Counted from the stretch's first letter, positions 24,857-36,460 are shown. The stretch: 64,000 bases of DNA from Corythucha ciliata (GCA_038030265.1 CM075942.1:15520029-15584028); one strand, 5' to 3'. The notes: a model not told the origin generated them from the letters alone. Program-made: numbers and translations.

Positions 24857-25306
24857 AATGGGGAACTTGCATGAATCTCAGATTGGATAGAAAAGCATAC
24901 CGGTGATTTGACCCGTGAACTGAAGGATAACAACGGAAGTTGCAACCCGATTATTGGTGCGTTTTAAGATTTTTAAAAAAGGTTCAAAGTTCTTCAGAAG
25001 AGGATGGATGGTGCGAGGGGAAATGACGTAAATACTTACTTGTGAAGCATTTGAGGGAACTCTAAAATTGTTTGTTTACAAATAACATGAAAAATGTCCC
25101 CCCATTAAACTCCTCTCACCCCCTCTTCCCCGCATCATCCATTTCAATAAGTAAGTTTTTACGTAATCGAACCCCCACTCAAAATTTTTAAAAATTCCCT
25201 AAAAAAGCATCCTTGACTGATTTCAAAGTTTAATGTGAGCAATAGACTTGTGGAAGAGCCCTCTTTAAGCAACACCAACTTTTGAAAAATGTGCAAGTTC
25301 CCCATT
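24857..25306. mobile_element. 450-bp element with AATGGGGAACTTGCA termini
   Basis: Left end AATGGGGAACTTGCAT pairs with right end ATGTGCAAGTTCCCCATT. The interior shows inverse matching around TTTAAGATTTTTAAAAAAGG and TACGTAA. A left half of the same element lies at 38378-38537 and a right half at about 44930-45020. Confidence 0.7.
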
Positions 25307-25449
25307 AGCCCCATCGTTGTTTTCTGGGTGGGTGTGTCCGGTATCAGCCGAGTCGTAAGTTTTGACTTTATTTCGAAAAATTAATCTGGCACATTCAAAA
25401 ACCAAAAGCAAGGATTTTTATCTTTCAAAAAACCTTAATTTCTTGATGT

Positions 25450-25680
25450 TTGGATTTTCGATCATTCACATTCAATTGCCGTGAAATTCGTTAATTCAAA
25501 ACCTAGTTTCTCAAATTTTCGGAATTTCGCGTGCCTAAAACTAATGTTTATGAATTTGGCTCTTTCAAAGCTGAATTTCACGGATTTTATCTCATTGAAA
25601 ACCAAATTTCGTTTTTTGGCTCCTAAAAAACCCAAATTTTCAAATAATTCTATGTAAAAAAAACATTTCACGGGTTTAGT
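25450..25680 (-). repeat. GAAATTTGG-family array, reverse orientation
   Basis: On the plus strand the units read TTTCAAAGCTGAATTTCACGG and CATTGAAAACCAAATTTCG, followed by TTTGGCTC. The pattern is the complement of the family described at 15770. Confidence 0.6.
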
Positions 25681-25867
25681 TTTTTATCACGTTGACGTTC
25701 AACAGAATTTTTATGAAAATTGTTGAAAATTAACTCATAAACTGCATAAAAAATTTTGTCCCTGAGTCAATCAGCAACTGAGGCTTCGAAGTTTTTTGTT
25801 TAGTTTGTTTTCGATAATTGACGAAAATAATGTCTCGTTAGGTGGCACGGTGGTAATTATTAATGAA

Positions 25868-26056
25868 TTAATTATTGCTTTTGGATGCCTTGCTCGTGCC
25901 AGCCAAATGTCCCGCTTTGATAAAACGATAATGGTAGTCGATCTCTACCAGCTGTTCTTCTATCGATTGTACATTTTTTGCACTTTTTTTCTTCGTGTGC
26001 TTATTTTTGTCGTAATGTTTCATATAGTGTTTGAAATAAGAATAGATCTTGGTCAT
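25868..26056 (-). CDS. Possible 62-aa lysine-rich small protein
   Basis: An uninterrupted ATG-to-stop frame (MTKIYSYFKHYMKHYDKNKH...) with a K-rich N-terminal half and a more ordinary C-terminal half (IEEQLVEIDYHYRFIKAGH). It is divergent from the phosphate carrier, with 248 bp between the two ATGs. No homologue, splice site or tail signal was recognised. It could be a small gene, one exon of a larger one, or chance. Confidence 0.25.
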   Translation of the reverse strand: MTKIYSYFKHYMKHYDKNKHTKKKSAKNVQSIEEQLVEIDYHYRFIKAGHLAGTSKASKSNN

Positions 26057-26304
26057 TGAAGAGGAATAAAAGGCTCACTAGTCTTTGGTATAGGCCTAAG
26101 CCGTCTCTTGATCGGTGTAACCCAATTACCTTGTGACGTAAATATTTTTCAAGGATTAAGAAGGCTCGTGGCCTCATATCTCTCGCTCTTTCTTTTCGTG
26201 CTCCTGTCCGGGTCAGGGAACGTGAAATTTTCGAGCCACCCCCCTCGCACAGTTCTTTCGTCATTGATACTCGCGTTTAGATCTTTTAAATTAATCGACA
26301 AAAA

Positions 26305-27594
26305 ATGTTTCAATCGGCTGTAGACATAGTGAAAAATAGCGGGTACAAAGGTCCCATGACGAGGGCCGCCTGTGAAAGCCGGTCGGCGGTGTCCGGTGGA
26401 CTCGCTCCGACGACACTCCTTCACGCTGCCCCTCCAGCTGCAGCGATGATGGGCATGGCCGCGGCCACTCCGGCCATGCAGCCCGGTGAGAGCTGCGAAT
26501 TTGGTTCGAATAAATATTTTCTGCTCTGCGGTCTGGGCGGTATTTTGTCGTGCGGTTTAACTCACACGATGGTCGTACCTCTTGACTTGGTCAAGTGTCG
26601 TCTTCAAGTTGACCCCGCCAAGTATAAGAATGTCGTAAACGGTTTCAAAGTGACTTTGAAAGAGGACGGCGTTCGAGGTCTGGCCAGAGGATGGGCGCCA
26701 ACATTTTTTGGCTATTCCATGCAGGGGGCTTGTAAATTTGGATTTTATGAGTATTTCAAGGTGAGATAATTTTTGTGTGATAGCAACATAATTATAAAGT
26801 TGATTGCGATATTAGCTATTGAATCTGCGGATACACACATGGATGCTAACTTTCACGTATGCTCTGACAGGTCATGTATTCGGGCATTCTCGGGGAGGAA
26901 AACTCTTTTCTATGGCGTACTAGTCTCTACTTAGCCGCTTCAGCTTCAGCTGAATTCATAGCTGACGTTGCTCTGTCACCCATGGAAGCCATGAAAGTCA
27001 AAATTCAGACAACGCCTGGGTTTGCCAACACTCTTCGCGAGGCTTATCCCAAAATGATGGCCGAAGAGGGCGCGAACGCCTTTTTCAAGTCATTGGTCCC
27101 TCTATGGATGAGACAGATCCCTTACACGATGATGAAGTTCGCCTGTTTCGAGCGAACCCTCGAGTTACTGTACAAACATGTTGTGCCCAAGCCACGAGAC
27201 CAGTGCAGCAAAGGTTCGAATGAGTCCCATTTTTTCGCTACCCAAGTACAAGAAAATTAATTTTTCTGTCATTTATTAAGGTGAACAACTCGTTGTCACA
27301 TTCGCCGCTGGTTATATTGCCGGAGTTTTCTGCGCCATCGTCTCCCATCCAGCCGACACCGTCGTCTCTAAATTGAACCAAGAGAAAGGTTCCACGGCCA
27401 TTGACGTGGCCAAAAAGCTTGGATTTGCCGGCATGTGGAAGGGTCTTGGTCCCAGGATCGTTATGATTGGTACGCTGACCGCCGCTCAATGGTTCATCTA
27501 TGACTTTGTCAAAGTCGCTCTGGGCATTCCAAGGCCCCCACCCCCTGAAATGCCCCAGTCTCTTAAAGACAAATTGGCTAAACAACAACAATAA
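26305..27594 (+). CDS. SLC25A3: Mitochondrial phosphate carrier (SLC25A3), three exons
   Basis: Inner-membrane carrier that imports inorganic phosphate with a proton for ATP synthesis. Exons are 26305-26760, 26871-27213 and 27281-27594, giving 370 aa. An N-terminal presequence-like region (residues 1-60, Ala- and Arg-containing) precedes three mitochondrial-carrier repeats. Their signature motifs are PLDLVKCR, PMEAMKVK and PADTVVSK. The blocks FGSNKYFLLCGLGGILSCG and GWAPTFFGYSMQGACKFGFYE are typical of the phosphate carrier. Introns are 110 and 67 nt. An AATAAA follows about 200 nt after the stop. It converges on the metallothionein-like gene. Confidence 0.97.
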
Positions 27595-27797
27595 ATCGTC
27601 GCAAAGACGTCTGAATGTATAGTTCGTCGATAATGAAAAAAAGCTTCCTATCTTCCAAGAGGCTTAAATTAGATATTACCAAATTTGGAAATTTAAAGGC
27701 GTAATAGCTAAAACATGTCACTCAATAGATCTCCTCCCACTTGAAAGTGTATTTCAAAACTTTTTAATACTTCATTCCTATACCTTGCATTGTTAAA

Positions 27798-27803
27798 AAT
27801 AAA
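27798..27803 (+). terminator. Polyadenylation signal of the phosphate carrier
   Basis: AATAAA on the plus strand, 204 nt after the SLC25A3 stop, in AT-rich sequence. Confidence 0.5.
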
Positions 27804-27836
27804 ACGAAGAAAATAATAAAATGAACCGTAGCAGTA

Positions 27837-27842
27837 TTTATT
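27837..27842 (-). terminator. Polyadenylation signal of the metallothionein-like gene
   Basis: AATAAA read on the minus strand, about 200 nt beyond the stop at 28043. It lies next to the plus-strand signal of the convergent gene. Confidence 0.45.
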
Positions 27843-28042
27843 TTCGGATAACAACTGTTGGATTATGACCATCCCGTAGGTATCGGGGGAGGGGGAGGGT
27901 CAAGCGGCCTGACAGATTGTAGTATCTGAGTCCAAGGTTCAGTGGACATTTAAAAATCAAACAACAAAATTCTACGATGCGTTTAAAACCATGGTGCAGT
28001 GGGCGGGGGGTGAGAGGAGCGTAGTCTCGTAGGACCGCGCCT

Positions 28043-28239
28043 TCATTTTTTGGTTTTATCCTTGTCGTCGACTGGTTTGCCGCCGGGGCAGGCACAACTA
28101 TTGCCGCACGAGCATTTGTCTTTGCAACAACCCGCTGAAAATAAAAATCCCTCAGGTCATAAAAAGGTTGAAACAACCTGAAAACGAGTGACGGCGATTA
28201 TTTTTACTTACACGTGCAATTACACGGAGGAGCTGGCAT
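28043..28239 (-). CDS. Metallothionein-like 39-aa cysteine-rich protein
   Basis: Exon 1 is 28239-28212 and exon 2 is 28134-28043, with a 77-nt intron from consensus donor GT|GTAAGT to TTTTCAG. The peptide starts MPAPPCNCT and has eight cysteines in CxC, CC and CxC patterns (CNC, CC, CSC, CAC). No aromatic residue is present, and a lysine-rich tail follows (DDKDKTKK). Metallothioneins bind Zn, Cu or Cd through such clusters in the cytosol. Eight cysteines is fewer than the 9-20 usual in arthropods, so metal capacity may be low. The short two-exon structure is typical. Family is inferred from composition and spacing. Confidence 0.7.
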
Positions 28240-28324
28240 CGTGTTTCAATTTCTTGTAAAACGTTGTACGTTCAATACTGAGGTGCCGAGCACTAATAAC
28301 GCAATTCCGCCACCCGCGAGTCGC

Positions 28325-28332
28325 TTTTTAAA
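28325..28332 (-). promoter_or_regulatory. Possible TATA-like box for the metallothionein-like gene
   Basis: TTTAAAAA on the minus strand, about 86-93 nt upstream of the ATG. A core metal-response-like word, TGCACTC (28430-28436), lies about 100 nt further up. Both are short and could be chance. Confidence 0.3.
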
Positions 28333-29219
28333 CGATCTACCCCCCCCCCCCACTACTACGACTGGATTTCGTCTTTTTTTCTCTCGTTCTTCGAATAACA
28401 CCCCCCCCCCCCGCATGAAACCGTCACAGTGCACTCAATCAAAGAACTCTATTGTTGTCAAGAGCCACACCTATTTTTCATTAAAATAAGCTTCTCGTTA
28501 AGTGCGCAATTGCATTGAAGACAAGCTCCGCTGCGTTTAAGAAATGTGAGGGGGAGGGGGCATGGAAAGCTACTTTCGGGTTGTTTGGAAGAAAAAAGTG
28601 AAAGTTTTTCCTGGTTTACCGAGAAAACAAAGAATGAAAAAATAAAAAACATAATTCCGCCCACCGATGAATAGAGTGAAACAGGATTTAGCTTCCTCAA
28701 TGTAATGGAGCGACCTGTTGAGTGCCAACCGTTATAGCTCGTCAATCGCGACGGGGCACACCGTTCAAATTCAATTGACTAGAAGACGCTGCCCGTCGTG
28801 GCCGGCTCCGTAGGCGGATACAGTAGACATGAGCGGAGGGGGCCAATTCTAGGTCTATGTGTTTTCCGGGGCAAATTTTGATTATTCAGGACCAATTGCT
28901 GTGTACTTCTTTGGTTACTCAGCTTGAAATTTCAAATTTTTCAGCAAAGCAAGGGATAAAATGTTACTGTCGTTTTTTTTTTAGGAGTTTTTGACCGAAG
29001 ATCCCCAGATTTCGAGCCTAGTTTGAAAAGCGTGGAAGTCTCCCCCATTTTCCTGGTAGTACCGTACGTTACTCCTTTAGACTGATCAAGCACAAATCCA
29101 ACAATTGTCGCCAATAAATCACCTTCGACGCTGCCCGTCGTGGCCTACTCCATAGGCGCAGACAGTGCATAAATCAACCAGTCAAATTGTCTTTTACCCG
29201 TCAAAAACACTGAACTTAT

Positions 29220-29545
29220 TTGCAGGAAAGTGGCCTGGACACTGGCAGTAAAGTAACCTGGAAAAACGAAAAAGTGACTTGGAAACTGATGAAGAGGGCC
29301 TAGAAACTGAAAAAGTGGCCTTAAAACTGAAATAAACGTCTTGGAAACTGACAAAAGTGAACTAGAGACTGTAAAACTGGCCAGGACATTGACAAAGTGG
29401 CCAGGGAAACTATTGTCACGCAGTTTCCTGGAAACAGACTGAGTAACTGGCACTTATAAGTGACTTGGAAACCGAAAAATTGGCCTGGAAACTGTAAAAG
29501 CGGCCTGGAAACTGACAAAATGGCTTGATCTGGAAACTGATTTTT
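29220..29545 (+). repeat. ~24-bp tandem array, CTGGAAACTGA family
   Basis: Units read TGGCCTGGAAACTGAAAAAG with small changes, about twelve to thirteen copies. Because the period is mostly a multiple of three, the minus strand shows an open repetitive frame; this looks like a minisatellite, not a gene. Confidence 0.85.
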
Positions 29546-30084
29546 TATTTTTTCCTCTTTACCAGAAGCTGACTTTTCAAATAAAAGTACATGTATGGAA
29601 ATGCCCGCCAGAATCGGATTTCGTCATCTAAAAAACGCGCATTTCAACCCTGATACCGCAAAACTGGATCCAAGTGACAATTTGACCCCATCATTATGTA
29701 TCGTATTCAGTGGCAGATCTAGATAGGATTCTAATTTGGGAGGGGTTCCACCATAAATCTGATTTACTTTCTTTTTAGTTTTTATGAAAAAATGTTCCTG
29801 CCATTTTTTCCATCATGCAGGGCCGAAACTAGGGAGGGGCAAAGGGGGCACGTGCCCCCGGTGGCAACTTTGAGGGCGGCATTTTTTTTTTTTTTTTTTT
29901 GACGGATATTAGTATTATATCAATAGAAAACCAAAGAGCCTCACGTATCAACTACGACAACATTATAAAAGTATTTGCATAAAAAAAGCTCGCAAAATAA
30001 ACTTCGATAAATAGTGCAAAACTTTCCTGACTATTTGTCTCCCGTATAAAAGTGCATTCCTGTCTAAAACAAACAGAGGTTCAC

Positions 30085-30640
30085 GAGATTGGTTTATATC
30101 GAGCAGAGATCTGCAAACTTTGGGCTTTGAAAGAGCCAAACCATCGGAATTGCGTGTTTTTTATGGAGCCAAACGTGGAATGGATTCTCGAATTTGCCAA
30201 AACATCAAAAGTGGGTTCCCTTAGTGCCGAATCCACGTAATTGTTTCTATGAAGGGCACAAACGGCGTGAAATTGCTTTCTTGAACCCCGAGAAAAATGA
30301 CTTTTTAATTAGTCAACTCCGCTAATTTGGGGTCTGAGAGGGAATCAGTCCTTCAAAATTGATTTTTCAATGGGCGAAATCTCTGAAATTTAGGCTTAAA
30401 TGGGTGCGAAATGTCAATTCTAGGCTGTAAACCGTAACAATTTCGGTCAAGACCATAAAGAAGAGAAATGTGACTGTGGAATCAACTGTTTCGTCCTCCT
30501 AGTTGGCTTTTTAGAGTGATCGTAAGCCGAGAAATTTGGTTTTTCGTGATCCAAACCCACGAAATTTGGGCTTCGAAAGGGCTAACCCACAAAAATCATA
30601 TTTTGATGTGCTCGATGGGCATTTTGGTTCAGAGGGGAGA
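30085..30640 (+). repeat. GAAATTTGG-family array inside the hAT-type element
   Basis: Units such as CACGAAATTTGGGCTTCGAA and GAAAGAGCCAAACCATCGG occur at about 30-nt spacing. The block is fully enclosed by the element bounded by CCATCATG. Confidence 0.65.
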
Positions 30641-31017
30641 GTATATATTTTATGGCATAATCTTACTCTTCCCCTCCAAGCTGTGCAATGTACAATGTAG
30701 CCGATTTACCTTCTAACACGTCGTTTATCTAATAAAACTGTGTCGTTAGTCCTCAAATTACCCAGGTAAACCTCTGGCGGGAGGTTAGCCCTGTGGCGGG
30801 CTGAAGTGCGAAGGGTTTTATATGAAATAACACGGGTGGTATCCACGTGACAATCATTTTAATTGTGATAGGATAACGCCGTGTTAAAATTATAACACCC
30901 TTTCGTACTTGCCCCCCTGAAACAAGAAAATTTCAAGAAGTGGCGATAAATTTGCTGAAGAATTTGGAATATTTGCCCCAAAAATTGTATTTTTTCACAT
31001 GTGGGCACTTAGGAATT

Positions 31018-31122
31018 ATTCTGTAACTCTTAACGCGTGCGTTAGCGAATTTTCTCAGCTGATAACTTTCAATTATTCACCTTGTTTATTTCGCTAACGC
31101 ACGCGTTAGGAGTTACAGAATA
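31018..31122. mobile_element. 105-bp MITE-like palindrome, ATTCTGTAACTC ends
   Basis: ATTCTGTAACTCTTAACGCG is mirrored by CGCGTTAGGAGTTACAGAAT, with a stem TGCGTTAGCGAA. It shares its outermost word with the element at 50410-50666. Confidence 0.75.
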
Positions 31123-31539
31123 GGGGGGCTGAACTGCTCAGATGCCGGCTGACTTCCGCCGCCACTGAAAACGAACGTGTCAAAAGAAAACTATTTAGAG
31201 ACCAAGATCTTAAAGAGGAGTTACACCCAACTTGTATTAACCCTACCACCGATTCCAAAGTGATTGAAGGTGACTATTGCAGGAACTCTTTCCTGCAATG
31301 GTGGAAAGTGGAGGGGGGGGGGGTGAAAGCGGCAAAATAGAGCCCCCCCCCCAGAAAATCACTAGTTTCGGCCCTGCCATCATGTTTCCATGTCACCCCC
31401 TTATTTTTTAGGTCTATCATGCACTGGAAGCGTTTTCGAGCGGCGCTACAACGAGCGTACATCCCTAAGGCTCAAATTGAATGTGACATTGTCCACTGCA
31501 GGCTTTAGCTGCAGGGAATTCAATTTAAGTCATTTTGTA

Positions 31540-33590
31540 TGTACGCCTTAATTAAATGCATCCGCGAATTAGCATTTTTTCTCAATTTTAGTAACGCTTT
31601 TTCGCCTATTTCAGCCTGGAATTAGCGTTTTTCTTCATTTTCTCCATTTTGGACGCGAATTAGGTACCGCGTTTCCTCAATTTTAGCACTAGATTTTCTC
31701 AAATTGATCCAGGAATTAGCCTTCCCCCCCTCCCATTTTAGCTGTAAATGAGCGCTTTTCCTCAATTTCAGCCGTCGATTAATTCTTAATTTTAACCGCG
31801 AATTATTTCCTAGTTTTAATAGCGATAACTGCTTTTGTGCAATTTAATTTAGCCTAGAATTAGCGGATTTTCTCAAAATCTGTGAATTAGCATTTTTTCC
31901 GTTATAGCTGCGAATCTTTTTGACAACTTTAGTCGCGAATTAATGCATTTTCTCAATTTTACCCTCGAATGAGCTCTTATAATCTCAATTTTTGCCTCAA
32001 TTCTATCATAATCAGCATTTGCCTCATGCTCTAGCTTTGAATAAGCGGATTTCGGCATTGAATTCATGATTTGGTGTTGTTCTCAATTTTAGCGGCGCAT
32101 TAGCGCCTTTTCTCTATTTTAGTCCAAACGTTTTGCGTTTTTCTTCTCTTCTTAGTCATGTGGATAGCGCTTTCTGTCCATTTTTGCTGCGAATTCCCAC
32201 GTTCGCTCAATTTTAGTCGCGGATGTTCTCAAATTGATCCTCGAATTAGCGTTTTCCCTCATTTTAGCTGCGAATGAGCACATTTTCTCAATTTTAGCCG
32301 CGAATTATTTATTTAGCTGCGCATAAACACATTTTCTCAATACCAGCGAATTATAGCTCTACAACTCAATTAGTTTTAGCCCTGAATAAGCGGGTTTTAG
32401 CTAAAATGTATCCGTGAATTTGAGTTTTTCTCAATTTCAGCAGCACATTAGAGCCTTTTCTCCATTTTTGCCACGAATTAGCGCCTTTTCTCAAATTGAT
32501 CTCGTCTGTTCTCAGTGATTGCGTCTGTCTCCATTTTAGCTGCTAATAAAGCGATGTTTGCCAACTGTAGCCACGAATTTAAGCTTTTCCACCGTCAATT
32601 GACGTTTTTCTCCATTTTTGCCGCGAATTAGCTCATTTTCTCGAATTGATCCGCGAAACGCATTTTCAAAATTTTGCTCTATATCTTAATTTTAGTCACG
32701 AATTAACGATTTTTTCACTTTTATCCTTGTGAATTAGCGCTTTTTCTCAATTTCAGTCACGATGTTGCCTCTAGAAACCACGAATTGACGTTACAATTGA
32801 TCCTGCTGAGCGATGGATTGCTGCTTTTTCTCAATTATGACCGCAAATTAGCGTTTTTATCAATTTTTAGCCACGAATTAGAATGATTTTTTCATTCGCG
32901 AATATTAGCGCTATACGCTTATTTCTTGCCCCAACATTAGCACATTAGAACGCCTTCTCAATTTGGGTCTATACTCACGGAGTTAGCGTATTTTCTCTGT
33001 TTTTTCCGCGAAGTTTCATTCGTATATTTTCTAATCAACGGTGTTGCCTACTGGAGGTGAATTCACGGTTCAAGTAGAGAATTTTCGCTGATCCCTAAGT
33101 TTCTTGAAGTCCTTAAGAGGATAAAATTGAGAATTCGCTCTAATTTGCAGAATAATCCTGGCTAAATCGGCGAAAAAAACGCTCAATCGTGGTTTCTCGA
33201 TGCAACTTTTATACCATAATTTAGTAAAAAATCGCTGAATCCCGGTGTATAGAGGCAATTTTACGTCCAAAATGTAAAAAAACCGTAATATGCTGTTTTT
33301 GGGCCAAGCCGCGGCTAAATTCAGGAAAATGCGCAACATCAAGGCTACACATGTGAAAAAAATCGCTGCTAAAATGGAGAAAAATCGCTTAATTCATCGA
33401 TGAAATTGAGTAAAACCGCTAACTGGCGGCTAAAATTGAGGAAAAGCCAATCCGTAGCTTCTGAAGGGTATATTTCGAGAAAAAGTGCTAATCGATAGCT
33501 AAAATTGAAAAAAAAAAAAAAAAAAAAAAAAAAACACGCTAATTTACGGCTAATATTGAGAAAATCACCAATAGTGCGGTGCAATTAGAC
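31540..33590. repeat. Large degenerate CTCAATTTTAGC-family array with orientation switch
   Basis: About 2 kb of units built from GCGAATTAGCG and TTTTCTCAATTTTAGC. From 31540 to about 33060 they are in plus orientation. From about 33070 to 33590 they read in reverse (GCTAAAATTGAGGAAAA), ending near a 28-nt poly-A tract. Unit length varies from about 27 to 60 nt and divergence is high. Confidence 0.8.
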
Positions 33591-33660
33591 CTAAACCCCA
33601 ACATCCAAAGTGAAAGTTTCCCTTCAACGCCAAATTGTTCCTCGCAACCCACATATTGAT

Positions 33661-35485
33661 TGGTAAAAATTTCCACCATTTGGTGCTATGGGTTTGGGTG
33701 GGAGGGGGTAATAAGTTAGTAAATTCTTATTTTGTTCCAGTATTTCTCAAATATTTTGAAATCTATGAGGTTTAGCGTGAAAATGAGCGGTTACAAAAAT
33801 AATCTTCATCAAATTGCCCACAAAAATGATCCCTGAGATAAACTTACTTGAGTGAACGGTTCGAGAGTTACGGCGGGTGTAGTAGTAAACATTTTTCGTA
33901 TTTCGACGTTTTTTGTCGAAAAAACTGGCATAAAGAAACTTTTTTTTGTTTGCACGATTTTCTTTTGTAAAATCAAATTGCAATTTCGGTGGACTGTAGA
34001 ATGTTAGTAATATGCCCTTGGAGGGACAAGGCCTTCTCTTCTTCTCAAGGGGCGCTACTTTTTATTTTTAAGCGATAATAGGCTTCCTTTAGCCTAGGTC
34101 ATATACACAAGGTGGATCCGTATTACTCAGATACAAAATTTTGGGTGAAACTACGTCTAAATCCGAGTACAATGCCACCTCCTAAGGTGTCCTATCTCGA
34201 GCCATTCCTGGTTAATGATTTTTTTCTTTATAATGCAAAAACAAAGCAATTTCGTTCAAAGATCCATGATTTCTCGGCTTATATCGGACCTAATCCTAAC
34301 ATTGATGGCAGTTTCGGGAACTATGGAAAATTCCATGTGAGATAGAGGCCATTTCATTGCTTGAAATCATCATCAACTCCTAGAAATTTGGCCTTTTGTC
34401 ATAGATTCACGTAAACTCCATAAATTGTACGTTTTCCAAAACATTGCTGTATCCAAACGGGTTTTTCTACAGACTGACAATGCTCCAAAAAACGTCCCTT
34501 ATTTTCTATAGTTTGTTATGGCGTATTCACATTTAACGGCACCCCTGACATTTCCCGCGAGAATGCACAGAAACGCATTTTTCTACAGAATGAATAACAA
34601 TCGCTCACGATATTCGTCGAGAAACGTCAGTGGTAACATGATATGTGAATACACCATAAAAAAGCTGAAAATATGGGGACATTTTTGTCATGCATCGCGT
34701 CTGTGGAGAAAGCCATTTGGGTACAGCAATCTTTTGGAAATTTACGTGAATCTTCGACAAAAGGCCAGATCTTTAGGATTTGACGATCATTTCAAGCAAT
34801 GAAATGGCCTCTATCTTAACCGAAATTGTCCGCAGTTTCTGAAAATGTCATCAAAGTTTGGATCAAGTGTAATGTAAATCGAGAAATCTGGGATTTTTCA
34901 AAGCATTTGCCGTAATTTCCTTTAATTAAAAAAAAATCATAAATCTTGAATGGATCTCGATAGGACCCGTCAGGAAGTGGCGTTGTACTCGGATTTAGAC
35001 GTAGTTTCACCCAAAATTTTGTGTCATAGTAATACGGATCCTCTCTGTGTTTATGGCCTAGGCATATGAAAGCCTTTTATCCCTTCAAAAGTAGCGCCCC
35101 TTGTGAAGGAAGGGGAGTTTGTTGTCCCTTGAAGGGCATATTATTAACATTCTACCGTCCACTTCAATTGCAATTTGATTTTTTTAAAAAACTCAAACAT
35201 GCAAAAAACAAAAAGTCCTTATGCCACTTTTTTCGACAAAAAACGTCGAATTGCGAAAAATGTTTACTTCTACACCCGCCGTAACTCTCGAACCGTTCAC
35301 GAGATTATCTCGGGGATCATTTTTGTGGGCAATTTGATGGAGATTATTTTTGTAAATGCTCATTTTCAAGATAAACCTCATAGATTTCGAAATATTTGAG
35401 AAATACTGGAACAAAATAAGAATTTACTAACTTATTACCCCCTCCCACCCAAACCCATAGCCCCAAATTGTGGAACTTTTTACCA
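33661..35485. mobile_element. 1.8 kb near-complete palindrome
   Basis: Both arms run almost to the centre near 34575. Matching pairs include AAGTTAGTAAATTCTTATTT (33713) with its inverse at 35424, CAAATTGCAATTT (33973) with 35165, and GTGAAACTACGTCTAAATCC (34144) with its inverse near 35000. Arms differ by scattered substitutions and small indels. No transposase ORF and no clear target duplication were seen. Reverse-orientation CTCAATTTTAGC units lie on both sides. Confidence 0.85.
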
Positions 35486-35579
35486 TGCACCATACTGTTC
35501 ACTTTTTCTTGCTGTTTAACACACTCTCGTACCATCTGCGCCTCCAGGTCCTGACGATGACTTTAAATAAATCGAAAGC

Positions 35580-36460
35580 TTGACCGTAGTTTAAAAAGAC
35601 GCTAATTCATAAAATAAAAATTCAACTTTGCTCCGAAATTGAAAATTCGCCAATTCTCGGCTTCCAAAGACATCTTATTTGAGGCTCAAAATTAAGAAAA
35701 AACGCTTATCCAAAGTTAAAAGTGAAACAAATAATGCTGGGATAAAAAGTGAAGCCCCCGGCTAATTTTGGAAAACTCACTAATTAGCATGGCTATTAAG
35801 AAAAACGCTAATTTCCAGCTCGAATTCAGAAAAAAGTGCTAATTCGCTATAATAAACGATCTCGCTCTCTTAAAAACGCCAAATTCGTGTCTAAAATTGA
35901 GAAAAGCTCTTATTCGCGGGTATAAAATACAGGAAAAATTCAATTTGCATCTCAAATTGTGGTTCTGATGGCAATTCTTTGGTTAAAAAATTAAGAAACA
36001 GCGCAAATTCTTGGCTTTAGGCAAAAAAACAAGTAATGGTATAATAAGCGATAATTGACTGATACGGTGGAAAATCCATAGTTTAACACTACGTACAAAT
36101 CATATTTCTCGTTTATAGTATAGACTGGGGAAATCACGGTTAGGGGCCTCAAAGAGTTATCCGCCCCGGGCCCCGATAGGTGTAGATCCACCAGGAGGCG
36201 GGGTTCGAGCTCACGGAACACGCAAACTTGAAATTTCGCAGATATTTAGCCCCGAAAACTTGTGAATTCACTGATAATCAAGCCGGCGTGTACAAGTTTC
36301 GAGGCTGCGATTTGGCCCACTTGAACGGTTATTGGGGATGGCGGCTTCTTCAAAAATGAAATTTCCCGGAGTTGGCTTATGCAATAATAAACTTTCACAA
36401 AGGGGTTGGCTCACTCCCAAAAAAGGAACTGTGCTGGTTTCGCACTGCGTCAAAAACCAA
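35580..36460 (-). repeat. Mixed degenerate arrays, reverse orientation
   Basis: CTCAATTTTAGC-family units in reverse (35580-36020, for example CTAAAATTGAGAAAAGC) are followed by sparse GAAATTTGG-family units in reverse (36190-36460, for example TCAAAAACCAAATTTAGCGG). Confidence 0.55.

Larger units (their letters stand above)
24121..25867. other. Non-coding interval, 24.1-25.9 kb
   Basis: It holds a tRNA-like fragment (TAGTATAGCG near 24218 and GGTTCGAGCC at 24329), a terminal-inverted-repeat element (24857-25306) and a reverse-orientation GAAATTTGG block (about 25450-25680). No gene is supported. Confidence 0.5.
28240..29817. other. Non-coding interval, 28.2-29.8 kb
   Basis: Poly-C runs (28342 and 28400), a direct duplication of GACGCTGCCCGTCGTGGCC (28794 and 29127, about 333 bp apart) and a ~24-bp tandem array (29220-29545). 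No gene apart from the metallothionein promoter region. Confidence 0.6.
29818..31376 (+). mobile_element. hAT-type non-autonomous element with perfect 8-bp target duplication
   Basis: Terminal inverted repeats CAGGGCCGAAACTAG (left) and CTAGTTTCGGCCCTG (right) are flanked on both sides by CCATCATG (29810-29817 and 31377-31384). An 8-bp duplication and CAGGG-type ends are hallmarks of the hAT superfamily. There is no transposase ORF. Inside are poly-T, a GAAATTTGG-family array (30085-30640), two short palindromes (about 30808-30905 and 31018-31122) and terminal G/C-rich tracts. Confidence 0.9.

Noticed and set aside
29145..29518. Open minus-strand frames rich in F, S, Q and V
   Set aside because: Direct translation of the ~24-bp tandem array, with no start context, splice sites or family motif.
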